The position numbers and the translations under genes were made by a program. This document shows, piece by piece, positions 6,429 through 13,851 of a stretch of 20,365 bases of DNA. Every line of letters begins with the position of its first letter. Position 1 is the stretch's first letter. The stretch comes from Candidatus Gottesmanbacteria bacterium (lineage in GTDB: Bacteria; Patescibacteriota; Microgenomatia; UBA10105; UBA927): the NCBI GenBank assembly GCA_026396845.1, contig JAPLWC010000064.1, positions 1 through 20,365 on the forward strand, read 5' to 3'. Under the pieces are notes generated by a model. It was not told the DNA's origin. It saw only the letters and a program-made list of their open reading frames with translations, and ran no database searches.

Positions 6429-6955
6429 AATGATACCTTGATCTTTAGTATATCACCAAGGGATATTCTTGCAAGTTTGAACACTTCTTGTTCCAATTCC
6501 TTTACTTTCGGGTAACTCATATCTAAAATTTTCTGCTCTTCGGGAGGCAAATGTTCTTCGTTCCATAGGGCAAACCGTTTGTCTACGCCGACTATATCAT
6601 ACTTGACCATCTTATCCGCAAGGTACAAAAGCTTCTGTTCCCGGGTATTTGGTGAAATGGCGGGATCGAGGATTGCATGCAGAGGATGCGTGACAACGAC
6701 ATCCGCCACTTCACCCATCTCCTCCTCCCGAAGGATACGCACCGCAGTATCCGGATGCCGCTCACCAGGGGATGGCGGTACCGCTTTGTCAATGTCGTGA
6801 AGAAGAGCCGCAGCCAAAAGTAACTTTTTGTCTACTTGAAATTTTGTTGCCAACAACATCGCGACGTTTGCTACCAGCGTCACATGAATGCGCTTCGATT
6901 CGGGCAGCCGGTACTTTTCCCATAGTGCTTTCGCCTGCTCTTCAGTCGGAATCAT
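6425..6955 (-). CDS. HD-domain metal-dependent phosphohydrolase
   Basis: A 176-residue HD superfamily protein. It has His24 (RIHVTLVA), the LLHDIDKAV motif with His53-Asp54, a downstream VVVTHPLHA, and LYLADKMVKYD near 110-120 supplying the last metal-binding Asp. The layout is that of small stand-alone HD hydrolases acting on nucleotides or similar phosphoesters; the substrate cannot be told. I use the ATG at 6955. A frame extends upstream to 7489, but it lies opposite the MFS gene and reads as noise. A TATAAT box ends 7 nt before this ATG, so the mRNA is probably leaderless. The gene overlaps the DUF5667 gene by four bases and is divergent from the MFS gene. Confidence 0.85.
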   Translation of the reverse strand: MIPTEEQAKALWEKYRLPESKRIHVTLVANVAMLLATKFQVDKKLLLAAALLHDIDKAVPPSPGERHPDTAVRILREEEMGEVADVVVTHPLHAILDPAISPNTREQKLLYLADKMVKYDIVGVDKRFALWNEEHLPPEEQKILDMSYPKVKELEQEVFKLARISLGDILKIKVSL

Positions 6956-6961
6956 ACAATG

Positions 6962-6971
6962 TATTATAATA
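6962..6971. promoter_or_regulatory. Shared palindromic -10 element for divergent HD and MFS genes
   Basis: TATTATAATA is its own reverse complement, so it gives TATAAT on both strands (plus 6965-6970, minus 6968-6963). The ATG of the MFS gene follows after 10 nt and that of the HD gene after 7 nt. No good -35 is seen on either side. Confidence 0.6.
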
Positions 6972-6980
6972 TATCGGAGT

Positions 6981-8174
6981 ATGAACGGAGCCGCCAAAAA
7001 GAACATATTCTCCAACGTTTTTTTTATCGGATTATTAAGTTTTTTCGGCGGCATCAGCCAGGATATTTTTATTCCGGTATTGCCGTTGTATCTTGCAAAT
7101 GTCCTGCATTTCAGCAAAGAATTTATCGGGCTTACGGAAGGATTGGTTACCAGCAGCGCCAGCGTGTTCCGGATTGTCGCCGGGTATCTGTCGGACAAAC
7201 TGAGGAAAAATAAACCCATTGTATTTGCGGGATATTTCCTCTCATTTATCAGCCGGCCGCTCTTGGCCCTCACCACGTCGGGCATGGGTGTATTGGGATT
7301 GCGGTTTTTAGACGGCGTCGGTAAAGGGGTGAAGGATTCGCCAAAAGACGCCCTCATTGCAGAGTCTACACAAGTGACCTCCCGAGGGAAAGGTTTCGGA
7401 ATCGTACGGGCATTGGATACGCTCGGTTCAGTCGCCGGACCACTGCTCCTTTTCGCCCTACTGTACGCATTAAGAAATAACACTCTCAAGTATCATTACG
7501 TTTTTTTCATTACCGCTATCCCCTTGATATTCACGTTGAGCATTTTATCCTTTTTTGTCAAAGAGGCACCGGTTAAAAAAGTGGGGCCCGCCGATACAAA
7601 AAGCCCGCTGCCTTTAAAATTCTTCCTGTTTTTAGCAATCGTTCTCATCTTCTCCCTCGGTAATTCATCGGATACGTTCCTCATTTTGCGGTCCCAAAAT
7701 TTGGGCGTTAGTTTACTTGGTATCCCGTTGGTATATGCACTGTTTAATTTTGTCTATGCAGCCGCCTCCATACCGCTGGGGAGTCTCTCGGATAAAATCG
7801 GGCGGGAAAAAGTCATTTTCATCGGGTGGTTTTTTTACGCAGTGTCCTATGCGGGGTTTGGTCTCGCGAATAAAAGTTATCAGGCTTGGCTCTTATTTGC
7901 GCTGTACGGAATTTATTATGCAACGACAGAGGGCGTCGTCAAGGCATATATCGCCGACCAGGTGGCAAGCGGACACAGGGGAAGAGCATACGGGTTATAT
8001 AATTCATTGGTCGGGCTCGTGACACTGCCCGCAAGCTTTATTGCGGGTTTGCTGTGGGATAAAATTTCCCCCGCCGCCCCCTTCTATTTTTCCGCCGCCA
8101 TTGCCCTATTTGCAGGAGTATTACTTTTTATCTATACCCGTGTGATCAAACCCGGGCAGCCAGCTGGCCGTTGA
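6981..8174 (+). CDS. MFS transporter
   Basis: A 397-residue major facilitator with about 12 membrane segments. Motif A appears twice, as GYLSDKLRKNKP in the N-half and GSLSDKIGREKV in the C-half. PKDALIAESTQVTSRGKGFGIVRALDTLGSVAGPLL is the cytoplasmic loop and helix typical of drug-efflux-like bacterial MFS proteins; the substrate is not predictable. I chose the ATG at 6981, which is 10 nt after a TATAAT box; an upstream in-frame ATG at 6888 lies inside the opposite HD gene. GGAG immediately before the ATG is too close to act as a Shine-Dalgarno. The 3' end overlaps the convergent CMP-kinase-like gene by 29 bases. Confidence 0.92.
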   Translation: MNGAAKKNIFSNVFFIGLLSFFGGISQDIFIPVLPLYLANVLHFSKEFIGLTEGLVTSSASVFRIVAGYLSDKLRKNKPIVFAGYFLSFISRPLLALTTSGMGVLGLRFLDGVGKGVKDSPKDALIAESTQVTSRGKGFGIVRALDTLGSVAGPLLLFALLYALRNNTLKYHYVFFITAIPLIFTLSILSFFVKEAPVKKVGPADTKSPLPLKFFLFLAIVLIFSLGNSSDTFLILRSQNLGVSLLGIPLVYALFNFVYAAASIPLGSLSDKIGREKVIFIGWFFYAVSYAGFGLANKSYQAWLLFALYGIYYATTEGVVKAYIADQVASGHRGRAYGLYNSLVGLVTLPASFIAGLLWDKISPAAPFYFSAAIALFAGVLLFIYTRVIKPGQPAGR

Positions 8175-8757
8175 GGGAATAATAGCCTAACGCTTGGAGG
8201 ACAAGATCCAGTGTTTCCAGCGGCCCGTGGGAATAGGTGTTGATGACAAGATCATAATATTTCGGGTCCCAGAAATCCGTGACGCCGTACATCCGTTTCC
8301 ATTTCGCTACGTTTTTCTCTTCCCTGTCCCATAAATGCTTTTTAGCTTCTGCTACCGAAATAGTATCGCGGTTGACAATGCGGTCAATCCGCAGGGCATC
8401 ATCACACATGAGAAGCACTTTTAATACATGCTTTAAACCCTGCATGTTCCATCCTGCTATCCACGACTCGACTGCCACATGCGTATTGGGATCGCTTAAT
8501 TTTTTTCTCATTGCGGCATCTATTTGGTGATCAATCTCATCCCCGTAATCCGTCGCATAATGGTGCGTGATATCATCGGGATTGTGTTTACCGGTGCCAA
8601 TGGCAAATTGTCTCGCCCAATCTCCTCCGGAAAATGTTTCCCACCCGAGTGGTTTCAAAATAGGTGTAAGATTCTTAAGAAGTGTAGACCTGCCTGCCCC
8701 CGGTCTTCCGGAAATCGCGATACTCGCGTACTTAAGGGTTTTGTGAGGAGCTTCCAT
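8146..8757 (-). CDS. Cytidylate-kinase-like P-loop NMP kinase
   Basis: A 203-residue P-loop kinase. The Walker A loop is GRPGAGRST (about 17-25), with Arg in place of the usual Lys. THVAVESWIAGWNM corresponds to the nucleotide-binding EGRLAGW region of archaeal-type CMP kinases. DDALRIDRIVNRD, the arginine-rich lid DREEKNVAKWKRMYGV and YYDLVINTYSHGPLETL complete the pattern. It probably phosphorylates CMP/dCMP or a related nucleotide; the Lys-to-Arg change makes a divergent activity possible. A near-consensus promoter ends 6 nt before the ATG, so the mRNA should be leaderless. It is divergent from the phosphoribosyltransferase gene and overlaps the MFS gene tail to tail. Confidence 0.82.
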   Translation of the reverse strand: MEAPHKTLKYASIAISGRPGAGRSTLLKNLTPILKPLGWETFSGGDWARQFAIGTGKHNPDDITHHYATDYGDEIDHQIDAAMRKKLSDPNTHVAVESWIAGWNMQGLKHVLKVLLMCDDALRIDRIVNRDTISVAEAKKHLWDREEKNVAKWKRMYGVTDFWDPKYYDLVINTYSHGPLETLDLVLQALGYYSLNGQLAARV

Positions 8758-8763
8758 GTACCT

Positions 8764-8792
8764 ATTATAATTATTTGTAGGTCCTTCGGCAA
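8764..8792 (-). promoter_or_regulatory. Promoter of the CMP-kinase-like gene
   Basis: TTGCCG (8792-8787), 17 bp, TATAAT (8769-8764) on the minus strand, then 6 nt to the ATG at 8757. Start of transcription should fall on or next to the start codon. Confidence 0.75.
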
Positions 8793-8801
8793 CCTCAGTC
8801 C

Positions 8802-8820
8802 CAATCCCTCAGAGGGATTG
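8802..8820. promoter_or_regulatory. Palindrome between divergent nucleotide genes, possible operator
   Basis: CAATCCCTC-A-GAGGGATTG is a perfect 9-bp inverted repeat. Its last three bases are the TTG of the phosphoribosyltransferase -35, and it ends 10 bp upstream of the other gene's -35. That placement suits a regulator binding site. Confidence 0.5.
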
Positions 8821-8846
8821 ACATTCGTCAAGCAGGAGCCCATAAT
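8818..8846 (+). promoter_or_regulatory. Promoter of the phosphoribosyltransferase gene
   Basis: Consensus TTGACA (8818-8823), 17 bp, CATAAT (8841-8846), then 5 nt to the ATG at 8852. AGGAG at 8834-8838 is too far upstream to be the ribosome site and lies inside the promoter. Confidence 0.75.
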
Positions 8847-8851
8847 TAAGT

Positions 8852-9430
8852 ATGGCAATCCACTATCTCCCCGTCTCATGGAGAATCTACCACGAAACCG
8901 CACGAAGACTTGCCGCGACGATGTTAGATCATACCGAACCGATTGATCAAATCGTAGCAATTTCCCGGGGAGGATTAACCTTGGGGCATCTCTTAACTGA
9001 TTTACTGCGTATTCCTATCTCAATTATTACCATCCAAAGCTACACGGATATCCGGACAAGCGGGGTGGCGGTTCTTACCGAAAAACTGCAAAACTCGATA
9101 AAGCGCAAGCATATTCTTCTTGTGGATGACGTTTCGGATTCAGGAAAAACGCTCGTGCGGGCAACAAAATATTTAACCCGCGCGGGAGCGAAAAAAATCA
9201 CCACGGTTACGATGTTTTATAAACCGCATTCAGTCTTTCGCCCCGACTATTTTGCCAAACAAACAACCAAATGGATTCTTTTTCCTTATGAACCGACGGA
9301 AATGATTCTTCTTATTACGAAACAGATGGAAAAAGCCGGTGCATCAAAAGCTGATATCCAAAAGTTCTTGCAAAATCTCGACTATACCGAGGATCAAATC
9401 GCCTTTGTCCGAAGACACCATTTGAAATAA
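8852..9430 (+). CDS. Type I phosphoribosyltransferase (purine salvage-like)
   Basis: A 192-residue enzyme with the PRPP-binding loop HILLVDDVSDSGKTLV (about 87-102) and the upstream IVAISRGGLTLGHLL loop that contacts pyrophosphate. This arrangement fits xanthine/hypoxanthine-guanine phosphoribosyltransferases of the Gpt type, which salvage bases to nucleotides. The roughly 60 C-terminal residues (FFPYEPTEM-like region, then a helical tail ending RRHHLK) are longer than the minimal fold. The start ATG lies 5 nt after a consensus promoter, so the mRNA is predicted leaderless. A small ORF follows after 24 bases. Divergent to a nucleotide-kinase-like gene, which fits a nucleotide-salvage locus. 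Base specificity cannot be assigned. Confidence 0.87.
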   Translation: MAIHYLPVSWRIYHETARRLAATMLDHTEPIDQIVAISRGGLTLGHLLTDLLRIPISIITIQSYTDIRTSGVAVLTEKLQNSIKRKHILLVDDVSDSGKTLVRATKYLTRAGAKKITTVTMFYKPHSVFRPDYFAKQTTKWILFPYEPTEMILLITKQMEKAGASKADIQKFLQNLDYTEDQIAFVRRHHLK

Positions 9431-9454
9431 ATGTAATAAGGAAAGGAGAAATAT

Positions 9455-9646
9455 ATGACTGTACTGGAAAGGAACAACCATGATGGACGATCAGGAGGAT
9501 ACGGCGGAGGAGCTCAACCTCTTCCAGAATATCAACCGCCACCCGGCTGGGTACCGCAACTAATAACAAGTGATAGGGATGGAGTACACATACAACCACT
9601 TTTTCCGAATGAACAGTCAGCACAAGTACCTGTACCAAAAAAATAG
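9455..9646 (+). CDS. Small proline/glycine-rich protein, unknown
   Basis: A 63-residue ORF with a strong AAGGAG about 7 nt before its ATG, one of the best ribosome sites in the window. It follows the phosphoribosyltransferase gene by 24 bases and is probably co-transcribed. The protein begins with a Gly-rich stretch (GRSGGYGGGAQ), continues with EYQPPPGWVPQ, and ends PVPKK; no membrane segment or known domain. I do not recognise a family. The opposite-strand frame at 9315-9638 is its shadow. Confidence 0.6.
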   Translation: MTVLERNNHDGRSGGYGGGAQPLPEYQPPPGWVPQLITSDRDGVHIQPLFPNEQSAQVPVPKK

Positions 9647-9658
9647 TGAAGCTTCGAT

Positions 9659-10276
9659 TTAATTTGTAAATTTAAACGTGGAGAGGATTTGGTCGAGCAA
9701 TGCAATCGTTTCACTAGCACTATTTTTTTCCGCAACCGATGTAAACTCGATATAAAACAAAACTGCAGAATCAGGATACATTTTTAAATCAGGATTATCC
9801 GGATATTGGAATGCTTGCATATAGAGTTTATCGAGTTGCTCTTGTGACATGCCCTCGCCCCATTGATGAGCACCATCAGGGTCAAATTGAACAGTATATG
9901 CGTCAATAATAAATGAAAATTTTCCGTTAGAGTCTACGATTGTAATGGTAGAAGGATATTGAAAGGAAAATCTATTCATTTTATCTACATACGTTTTCCA
10001 ATTTGCCGTCGGATCGGGAGTAATAATTGGGGTGATGAGAGGGGTTGGCGTTGGTTGAACGTGGGAAATCTGCTGTTTCAGTTGCCGGTTTTGATACACC
10101 AAAAACCCTGCGGCGCCGAGAGATAGCAAGAGAAGAATGACAATTAATACTGGCAACAAATTGCTTTTCGGTTTTACCGGAGCTGGCGGTATTGGCGTAA
10201 TAGGTTGTGTCGGAGGGGGCTGCGGAGAATTCGTTGGTGTGGGTGTTGGAGGCTGAGGAGGAATAGTAGAATCCAT
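9659..10276 (-). CDS. Membrane-anchored protein with PsbP-like outer domain
   Basis: A 205-residue protein. Residues 1-38 are a cytoplasmic, proline/threonine-rich tail (PPQPPTPTPTNSPQPPP). A single membrane segment follows at about 39-62 (NLLPVLIVILLLLSLGAAGFLV), then a short helix and another Pro/Thr linker. The outer domain starts NRFSFQYPSTITI, the opening typical of PsbP-like folds common in Patescibacteria, and ends with a helix FTSVAEKNSASETIALLDQILSTFKF. No catalytic residues are evident. Its own extended -10 promoter lies between it and the gapN stop, with TATAAT 6 nt before the ATG. The function is unknown; a lipid- or protein-binding surface role is only a guess. Confidence 0.75.
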   Translation of the reverse strand: MDSTIPPQPPTPTPTNSPQPPPTQPITPIPPAPVKPKSNLLPVLIVILLLLSLGAAGFLVYQNRQLKQQISHVQPTPTPLITPIITPDPTANWKTYVDKMNRFSFQYPSTITIVDSNGKFSFIIDAYTVQFDPDGAHQWGEGMSQEQLDKLYMQAFQYPDNPDLKMYPDSAVLFYIEFTSVAEKNSASETIALLDQILSTFKFTN

Positions 10277-10282
10277 AAATCT

Positions 10283-10291
10283 ATTATAGCA
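10283..10291 (-). promoter_or_regulatory. Extended -10 promoter of the PsbP-like gene
   Basis: TGCTATAAT on the minus strand (10291-10283), ending 6 nt before the ATG at 10276. No clear -35. The mRNA should be leaderless. Confidence 0.65.
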
Positions 10292-10294
10292 TGT

Positions 10295-11800
10295 TTACTG
10301 CGGTTTATTGAGGACAACTGGCTTGAGGCGAGACATTGCTTCCAGACTGTACCGCACACCCTGCACGCCGATGCCGGAATGTTTTACCCCGAGGAACGGA
10401 AAATGGTCCGGTCCCCGCTGGGGCGAACCGTTTATCTGCACCGTCCCGACATTGAGCGATTTTGCATACACAATCCCCGTCCCCTCATCTTTGGTAAATA
10501 CACAGGCCTGCAGCCCGAACCGTGTTTGATTAATGATAGTGGCCGCATCTCCCATACCCGGCACTTCTATAAAAGATACCACCGGACCAAACACTTCGTT
10601 GACGATAACCGGCATCGTTGGCGTAACATTTATCAGGATCGTCGGCTCTATATATGCTTTATCGTGTTTGCCTCCGACTTCGACTTTTGCGCCAAGACCC
10701 ACTGACTCATCAATCCATCCTTGGATTTTTTGGGCAACGTCCGGAGAAATGACGGGTCCCACGAGTTTTGTTTCGGGACTTCGCGGATCGCCGACGTGAA
10801 TTAACTCCTTCATTTGGGCAAGAACAACGGGGATAAGTGTATCAAGCACGCCCTTCGTCCCTAATACATATTTAATCGCGGTACACCGTTGTCCCGCATA
10901 GGAAAATCCTCCTTTAACGATTTCGCGGGCTGTCAGATTCAGGTCGGCATCGGGGAATACTATCGCGGGATTATTTCCGCCGCATTCAAAAAGCAGCGGC
11001 TTCATGGGAGCCTTGCCGGCAATCGCTACACCGGTATCGGAACTTCCGGTAAACGCCACGGCATCTATGTTTTTGTGAGAAACTAAATAATCGCCGATTT
11101 CGTTGCCGCCTCCTGTCACACAGGCAAATACATCGGGCGGAACTCCTGCTTTTTCAAATATACGCGCCAAGTGCACGCCGCTTATACCTCCCTGCGTCGG
11201 CGGCTTAAACAAGACCGTGTTGCCCATAAGAAGTGCCGGAACAATTTTACTGGCCGCAAGATTGACGGGGTAATTAAACGGTGCAATGCACAACACGACG
11301 CCGTGAGCAACCCGCTCGACCATCGCCGTTATCCCTTTATCATACCCGGGAAAATCATCACTATTGATCGTTTCCCCGTGAATTGACTGTACTTCATCGG
11401 CGAAATAATCGGTAAGCTCCGCGGTCCGCACGATTTCGCTTTTGGACTCGCCCACGGACTTACCGATCTCGCGGACAAGTAACGTTGTAAGATATTCTTC
11501 GTAGTGGTGAACCCAATCGGCAACAAGATGCATAATCTTCACCCGCTGATTGAGGGGCTTAGCTTCCCACGCGGGCTGTGCGGATTTTAACTTTATTACT
11601 ATCTCATCAATTTCCGCAGTTGTTGCAGTTGTTAGATTTCCGACAACACTTTGATCAATGGGAGAAATGACCGGTGTCGTTTTTCCTGCCTCGCCGGCAG
11701 GCGGGCCGCTCGCTCCACTCACCCACGCAGATCCGTTAAAGAATTTGTATGTCGGCGGAGTTTGCGAATCAGAGAGCAGTTCAAAAAATTCTTCGGGCAT
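10295..11800 (-). CDS. gapN: Non-phosphorylating glyceraldehyde-3-phosphate dehydrogenase (NADP+)
   Basis: A 501-residue aldehyde dehydrogenase of the GapN type, oxidising glyceraldehyde 3-phosphate straight to 3-phosphoglycerate with NADP+ and no ATP gain. The catalytic residues are Asn175 (APFNYPVNLAASKIVPALL), Glu272 (LLFECGGNNP) and Cys306 (GQRCTAIK). The GapN hallmarks are KPPTQGGISG at 199-208 and, near the end, RGPDHFPFLGVKHSG with IGVQGVRYSLEAMSRLKPVV. The enzyme would supply NADPH in lower glycolysis. Residues about 28-40 (SGASGPPAGEAGK) form an unusual insertion encoded by a palindrome. A TATACT box lies 10 nt before the ATG. Single-gene unit; the PsbP-like gene downstream has its own promoter. 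Confidence 0.95.
   Translation of the reverse strand: MPEEFFELLSDSQTPPTYKFFNGSAWVSGASGPPAGEAGKTTPVISPIDQSVVGNLTTATTAEIDEIVIKLKSAQPAWEAKPLNQRVKIMHLVADWVHHYEEYLTTLLVREIGKSVGESKSEIVRTAELTDYFADEVQSIHGETINSDDFPGYDKGITAMVERVAHGVVLCIAPFNYPVNLAASKIVPALLMGNTVLFKPPTQGGISGVHLARIFEKAGVPPDVFACVTGGGNEIGDYLVSHKNIDAVAFTGSSDTGVAIAGKAPMKPLLFECGGNNPAIVFPDADLNLTAREIVKGGFSYAGQRCTAIKYVLGTKGVLDTLIPVVLAQMKELIHVGDPRSPETKLVGPVISPDVAQKIQGWIDESVGLGAKVEVGGKHDKAYIEPTILINVTPTMPVIVNEVFGPVVSFIEVPGMGDAATIINQTRFGLQACVFTKDEGTGIVYAKSLNVGTVQINGSPQRGPDHFPFLGVKHSGIGVQGVRYSLEAMSRLKPVVLNKPQ
11685..11701. repeat. Palindrome inside gapN
   Basis: CCTGCC-TCGCC-GGCAGG encodes PAGEAG in the N-terminal part of GapN, between the YKFFNGSAWV strand and TTPVISPID. 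Its GC-rich arms differ from the surrounding sequence. Confidence 0.5.
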
Positions 11801-11810
11801 GATTACTATT

Positions 11811-11816
11811 AGTATA
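11811..11816 (-). promoter_or_regulatory. -10 box of gapN
   Basis: TATACT on the minus strand (11816-11811), 10 nt before the gapN ATG. The -35 is poor. Predicted leader of a few bases at most. Confidence 0.5.
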
Positions 11817-11895
11817 GCTCAGCTAGTAATTTTTTGTAACTGTCGTTATCAAAACTATATATCTCAATCATTCAAACTAACACTTTATTTTGATT

Positions 11896-11906
11896 TGATA
11901 TAGTAT
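11896..11906 (+). promoter_or_regulatory. Extended -10 promoter of the 11913 gene
   Basis: TGATATAGTAT can be read as extended TGA-TATAGT (8 nt before the ATG) or TAGTAT (6 nt before). Either predicts a leaderless mRNA. Confidence 0.5.
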
Positions 11907-11912
11907 AGATAT

Positions 11913-13097
11913 ATGCAAAACACTGAGAAAGAGATATTAATCACTAACCAAAAATCAAATACTACTTCCGAAAATTCACCTACAAACCAACAGGATATGC
12001 CTACATCCGACAAGGTTTTACCACCCCAAAAGTCAAAGTACTCAAAGATACTTCTCTATGGTGGAATACTATTGATAGTGTTTGTAGTAAGTGGAGCAGG
12101 ATTATATTTTTACGAAGTAAAAACCTTACAACAGAATAAGTCGACCAAAATACAAACAAACACTACCACTAATCCTACTACCGCGCAAGTAAATCAGCAG
12201 CAATATAAAGAAAAAAATTGGTCTCTTAGAAGGGTTACAAAAATTGCGACTGATACGATTTTAACCTTACCTGATAGAGAAAACCAGATTGTTCATTGGG
12301 GAGACTATTTATTTTATGGAAGTGGGGATTATTCTTCAAACGTACAAGTATATAGTTATAACTTCAAGATAGGAGAGAAAAAGACAATTTACAATCAAGA
12401 GTCACGTAACGATTTAGGGAGCGGTCGGAATAACCGTTACGTTTCGGATATGCAAGTTTTAAACAATACTCTGTTTTTCTCTATTGGTGGATACATGACA
12501 AGTGGAGCTACTTTTTGGATGACCTTACCCCCCGCTGGTCAACCACAAATATTAACAGGTGGAGCAAACGGAAAAATTCAATATTGGAAAGATAGGTATT
12601 GGTTGATAAACGGTGAGGGTGATGCCTGTTGGGGTGGAACTAGTTACTCACTCATTGATTTAGCAACAAAGAAAGTAACCGAAATAGCGTCTTCAAACTC
12701 TGGTTGTATGGAGGGTGAGGAATACGTTGATATTGATAAAAGGAACAGAATGATATTGGCTTTCCATACAGCAGGAACTGGAGAGGGTGAAGCGGGTAGT
12801 GGAATTTATCAGTACGTAATTGCAGTACCACTGAGTAATCCAACAATGAAAGAAGGCGTTATAGCTAAACAAGATATGCCGGCAGGAATAACGTCAGTAA
12901 CTTACTTAGCAGATACCGACCAATTACTGTTAACAGGGAAAGAGAAATACTTATTTGATTTTTCTTCTAAGATGATTACGAAAACTGAAATCTCACCAGT
13001 TGTCCCGACACCGTCACCAGAACCCCAAAACAAAACTTTTAAGGACAAGGTACAAGAATTGAATTTACCATCTGGATATGAGTTTGTATTAGAGTAA
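11913..13097 (+). CDS. Membrane-anchored protein of unknown function, propeller-like outer part
   Basis: A 394-residue protein. The first 40 residues are polar and Asn/Thr-rich. One membrane segment lies at about 44-66 (ILLYGGILLIVFVVSGAGLYFYE), then a Thr/Gln-rich linker. The outer part has repeated strands such as WGDYLFYGSGDYSSNVQVYS, MQVLNNTLFFSIGGYM, GKIQYWKDRYWLING and TYLADTDQLLLTGKEKYLFDF, resembling a beta-propeller. A PTPSPEP linker and a short C-terminal helix follow. Two cysteines (WGG-flanked and SGCMEG) could pair outside the cell. No enzyme motif seen. The DNA is visibly richer in A/T, with more ATA and AAA codons, than gapN and the PBPs, hinting at a different history. It converges with the PP2C gene, with no clear terminator between. 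Confidence 0.75.
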   Translation: MQNTEKEILITNQKSNTTSENSPTNQQDMPTSDKVLPPQKSKYSKILLYGGILLIVFVVSGAGLYFYEVKTLQQNKSTKIQTNTTTNPTTAQVNQQQYKEKNWSLRRVTKIATDTILTLPDRENQIVHWGDYLFYGSGDYSSNVQVYSYNFKIGEKKTIYNQESRNDLGSGRNNRYVSDMQVLNNTLFFSIGGYMTSGATFWMTLPPAGQPQILTGGANGKIQYWKDRYWLINGEGDACWGGTSYSLIDLATKKVTEIASSNSGCMEGEEYVDIDKRNRMILAFHTAGTGEGEAGSGIYQYVIAVPLSNPTMKEGVIAKQDMPAGITSVTYLADTDQLLLTGKEKYLFDFSSKMITKTEISPVVPTPSPEPQNKTFKDKVQELNLPSGYEFVLE

Positions 13098-13127
13098 GAA
13101 AATAATATAGATTAGGTTTCTGTAAGA

Positions 13128-13835
13128 TCAAATCGTAATTATCCGTTTCACCATACATAGAGATTTTGAGTCGTTGCTGCCGGCGGCTTTTGCTGTCTCA
13201 ATGAGTTTATCTACCGCTTGAGTCAGCGATTCTGTGGTCGTCCCTACCCTTTCTAAAATCCCACGCATGTCGTCCTCGCTCACAAAGTTGGCTATGCTGT
13301 CCGAGGCAAGAAGAATGATGTCATTCTCCAGTAATTTTTCCGAGTGCGTTGCAGGAATAAGCTGATGCCGCGCAAATCCGACTGCTTTCGTCAGCATCCC
13401 TTCATCATCTACATCACGTTTGGTAAGAACATCAATAAGTCCGTCGCGAAAAAGGTAACTATTGCAGTTTCCGGCCGACCCGAGCCAAAAATAATCCCCG
13501 ATAACAATAAGCACCGTGAGTGCCGACGCGAGGCCGGTATCGAATCCCGGGTCACGGCGCTTTTGCCAAAGCGTCAGATTTGTTGAACGGAACATGCGCT
13601 TCAGGAATTTTAATTTTTCTCCCCAATAAAACGGCCGCTGACGGACCATTTGGTACGCCCAGAGTGCCGTCTGCCGGGTTAATTGTTCCGCAACACTGGC
13701 GTGCGGTAAACTTTCGACGCCGTCAGCGATGATGAAACACTCGTCAGTTGAATGGGTAAAATTTTTTCCGGCAAACAGAATAACGTCTTTGGGCTTCTGA
13801 GCGCGGGGTGTAACGAAAAAATCATCGAGTTTCAT
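13128..13835 (-). CDS. PP2C/PPM-type phosphatase-like protein, divergent
   Basis: A 235-residue protein with the order of PPM phosphatase motifs: DECFIIADGVE (Asp31, Asp38), GLASALTVLIVIGDYFWLGSAGNCNSYLFRDG (100-132), DIILLASDSIANFVSEDDM (Asp179) and a C-terminal GSNDSKSLCMVKRI (Asp222). The metal-binding aspartates appear present, but several usual neighbours differ: GDSR is GNCN, SDG is SDS and the DN pair is ND. It may be a weak phosphatase or a binding module. I prefer the ATG at 13835 because the -10 box TATAAT overlaps the upstream ATG at 13853; the earlier start would add MNDTYA. Divergent from two PBP genes, so regulation of cell-wall synthesis is possible. No partner kinase is in the window. 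Confidence 0.75.
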   Translation of the reverse strand: MKLDDFFVTPRAQKPKDVILFAGKNFTHSTDECFIIADGVESLPHASVAEQLTRQTALWAYQMVRQRPFYWGEKLKFLKRMFRSTNLTLWQKRRDPGFDTGLASALTVLIVIGDYFWLGSAGNCNSYLFRDGLIDVLTKRDVDDEGMLTKAVGFARHQLIPATHSEKLLENDIILLASDSIANFVSEDDMRGILERVGTTTESLTQAVDKLIETAKAAGSNDSKSLCMVKRIITI

Positions 13836-13851
13836 GGCGTATGTGTCATTC

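Noticed and set aside
6956..7489. Upstream extension of the HD gene to a start at 7489
   Set aside because: The added 178 residues lie wholly opposite the MFS gene, and the HD fold begins after MIPTEEQ at 6955.
8159..8168. GCCAGCTGGC palindrome in the MFS/kinase overlap
   Set aside because: Only 10 bp with no loop and inside both coding regions; could be chance in GC-rich sequence.
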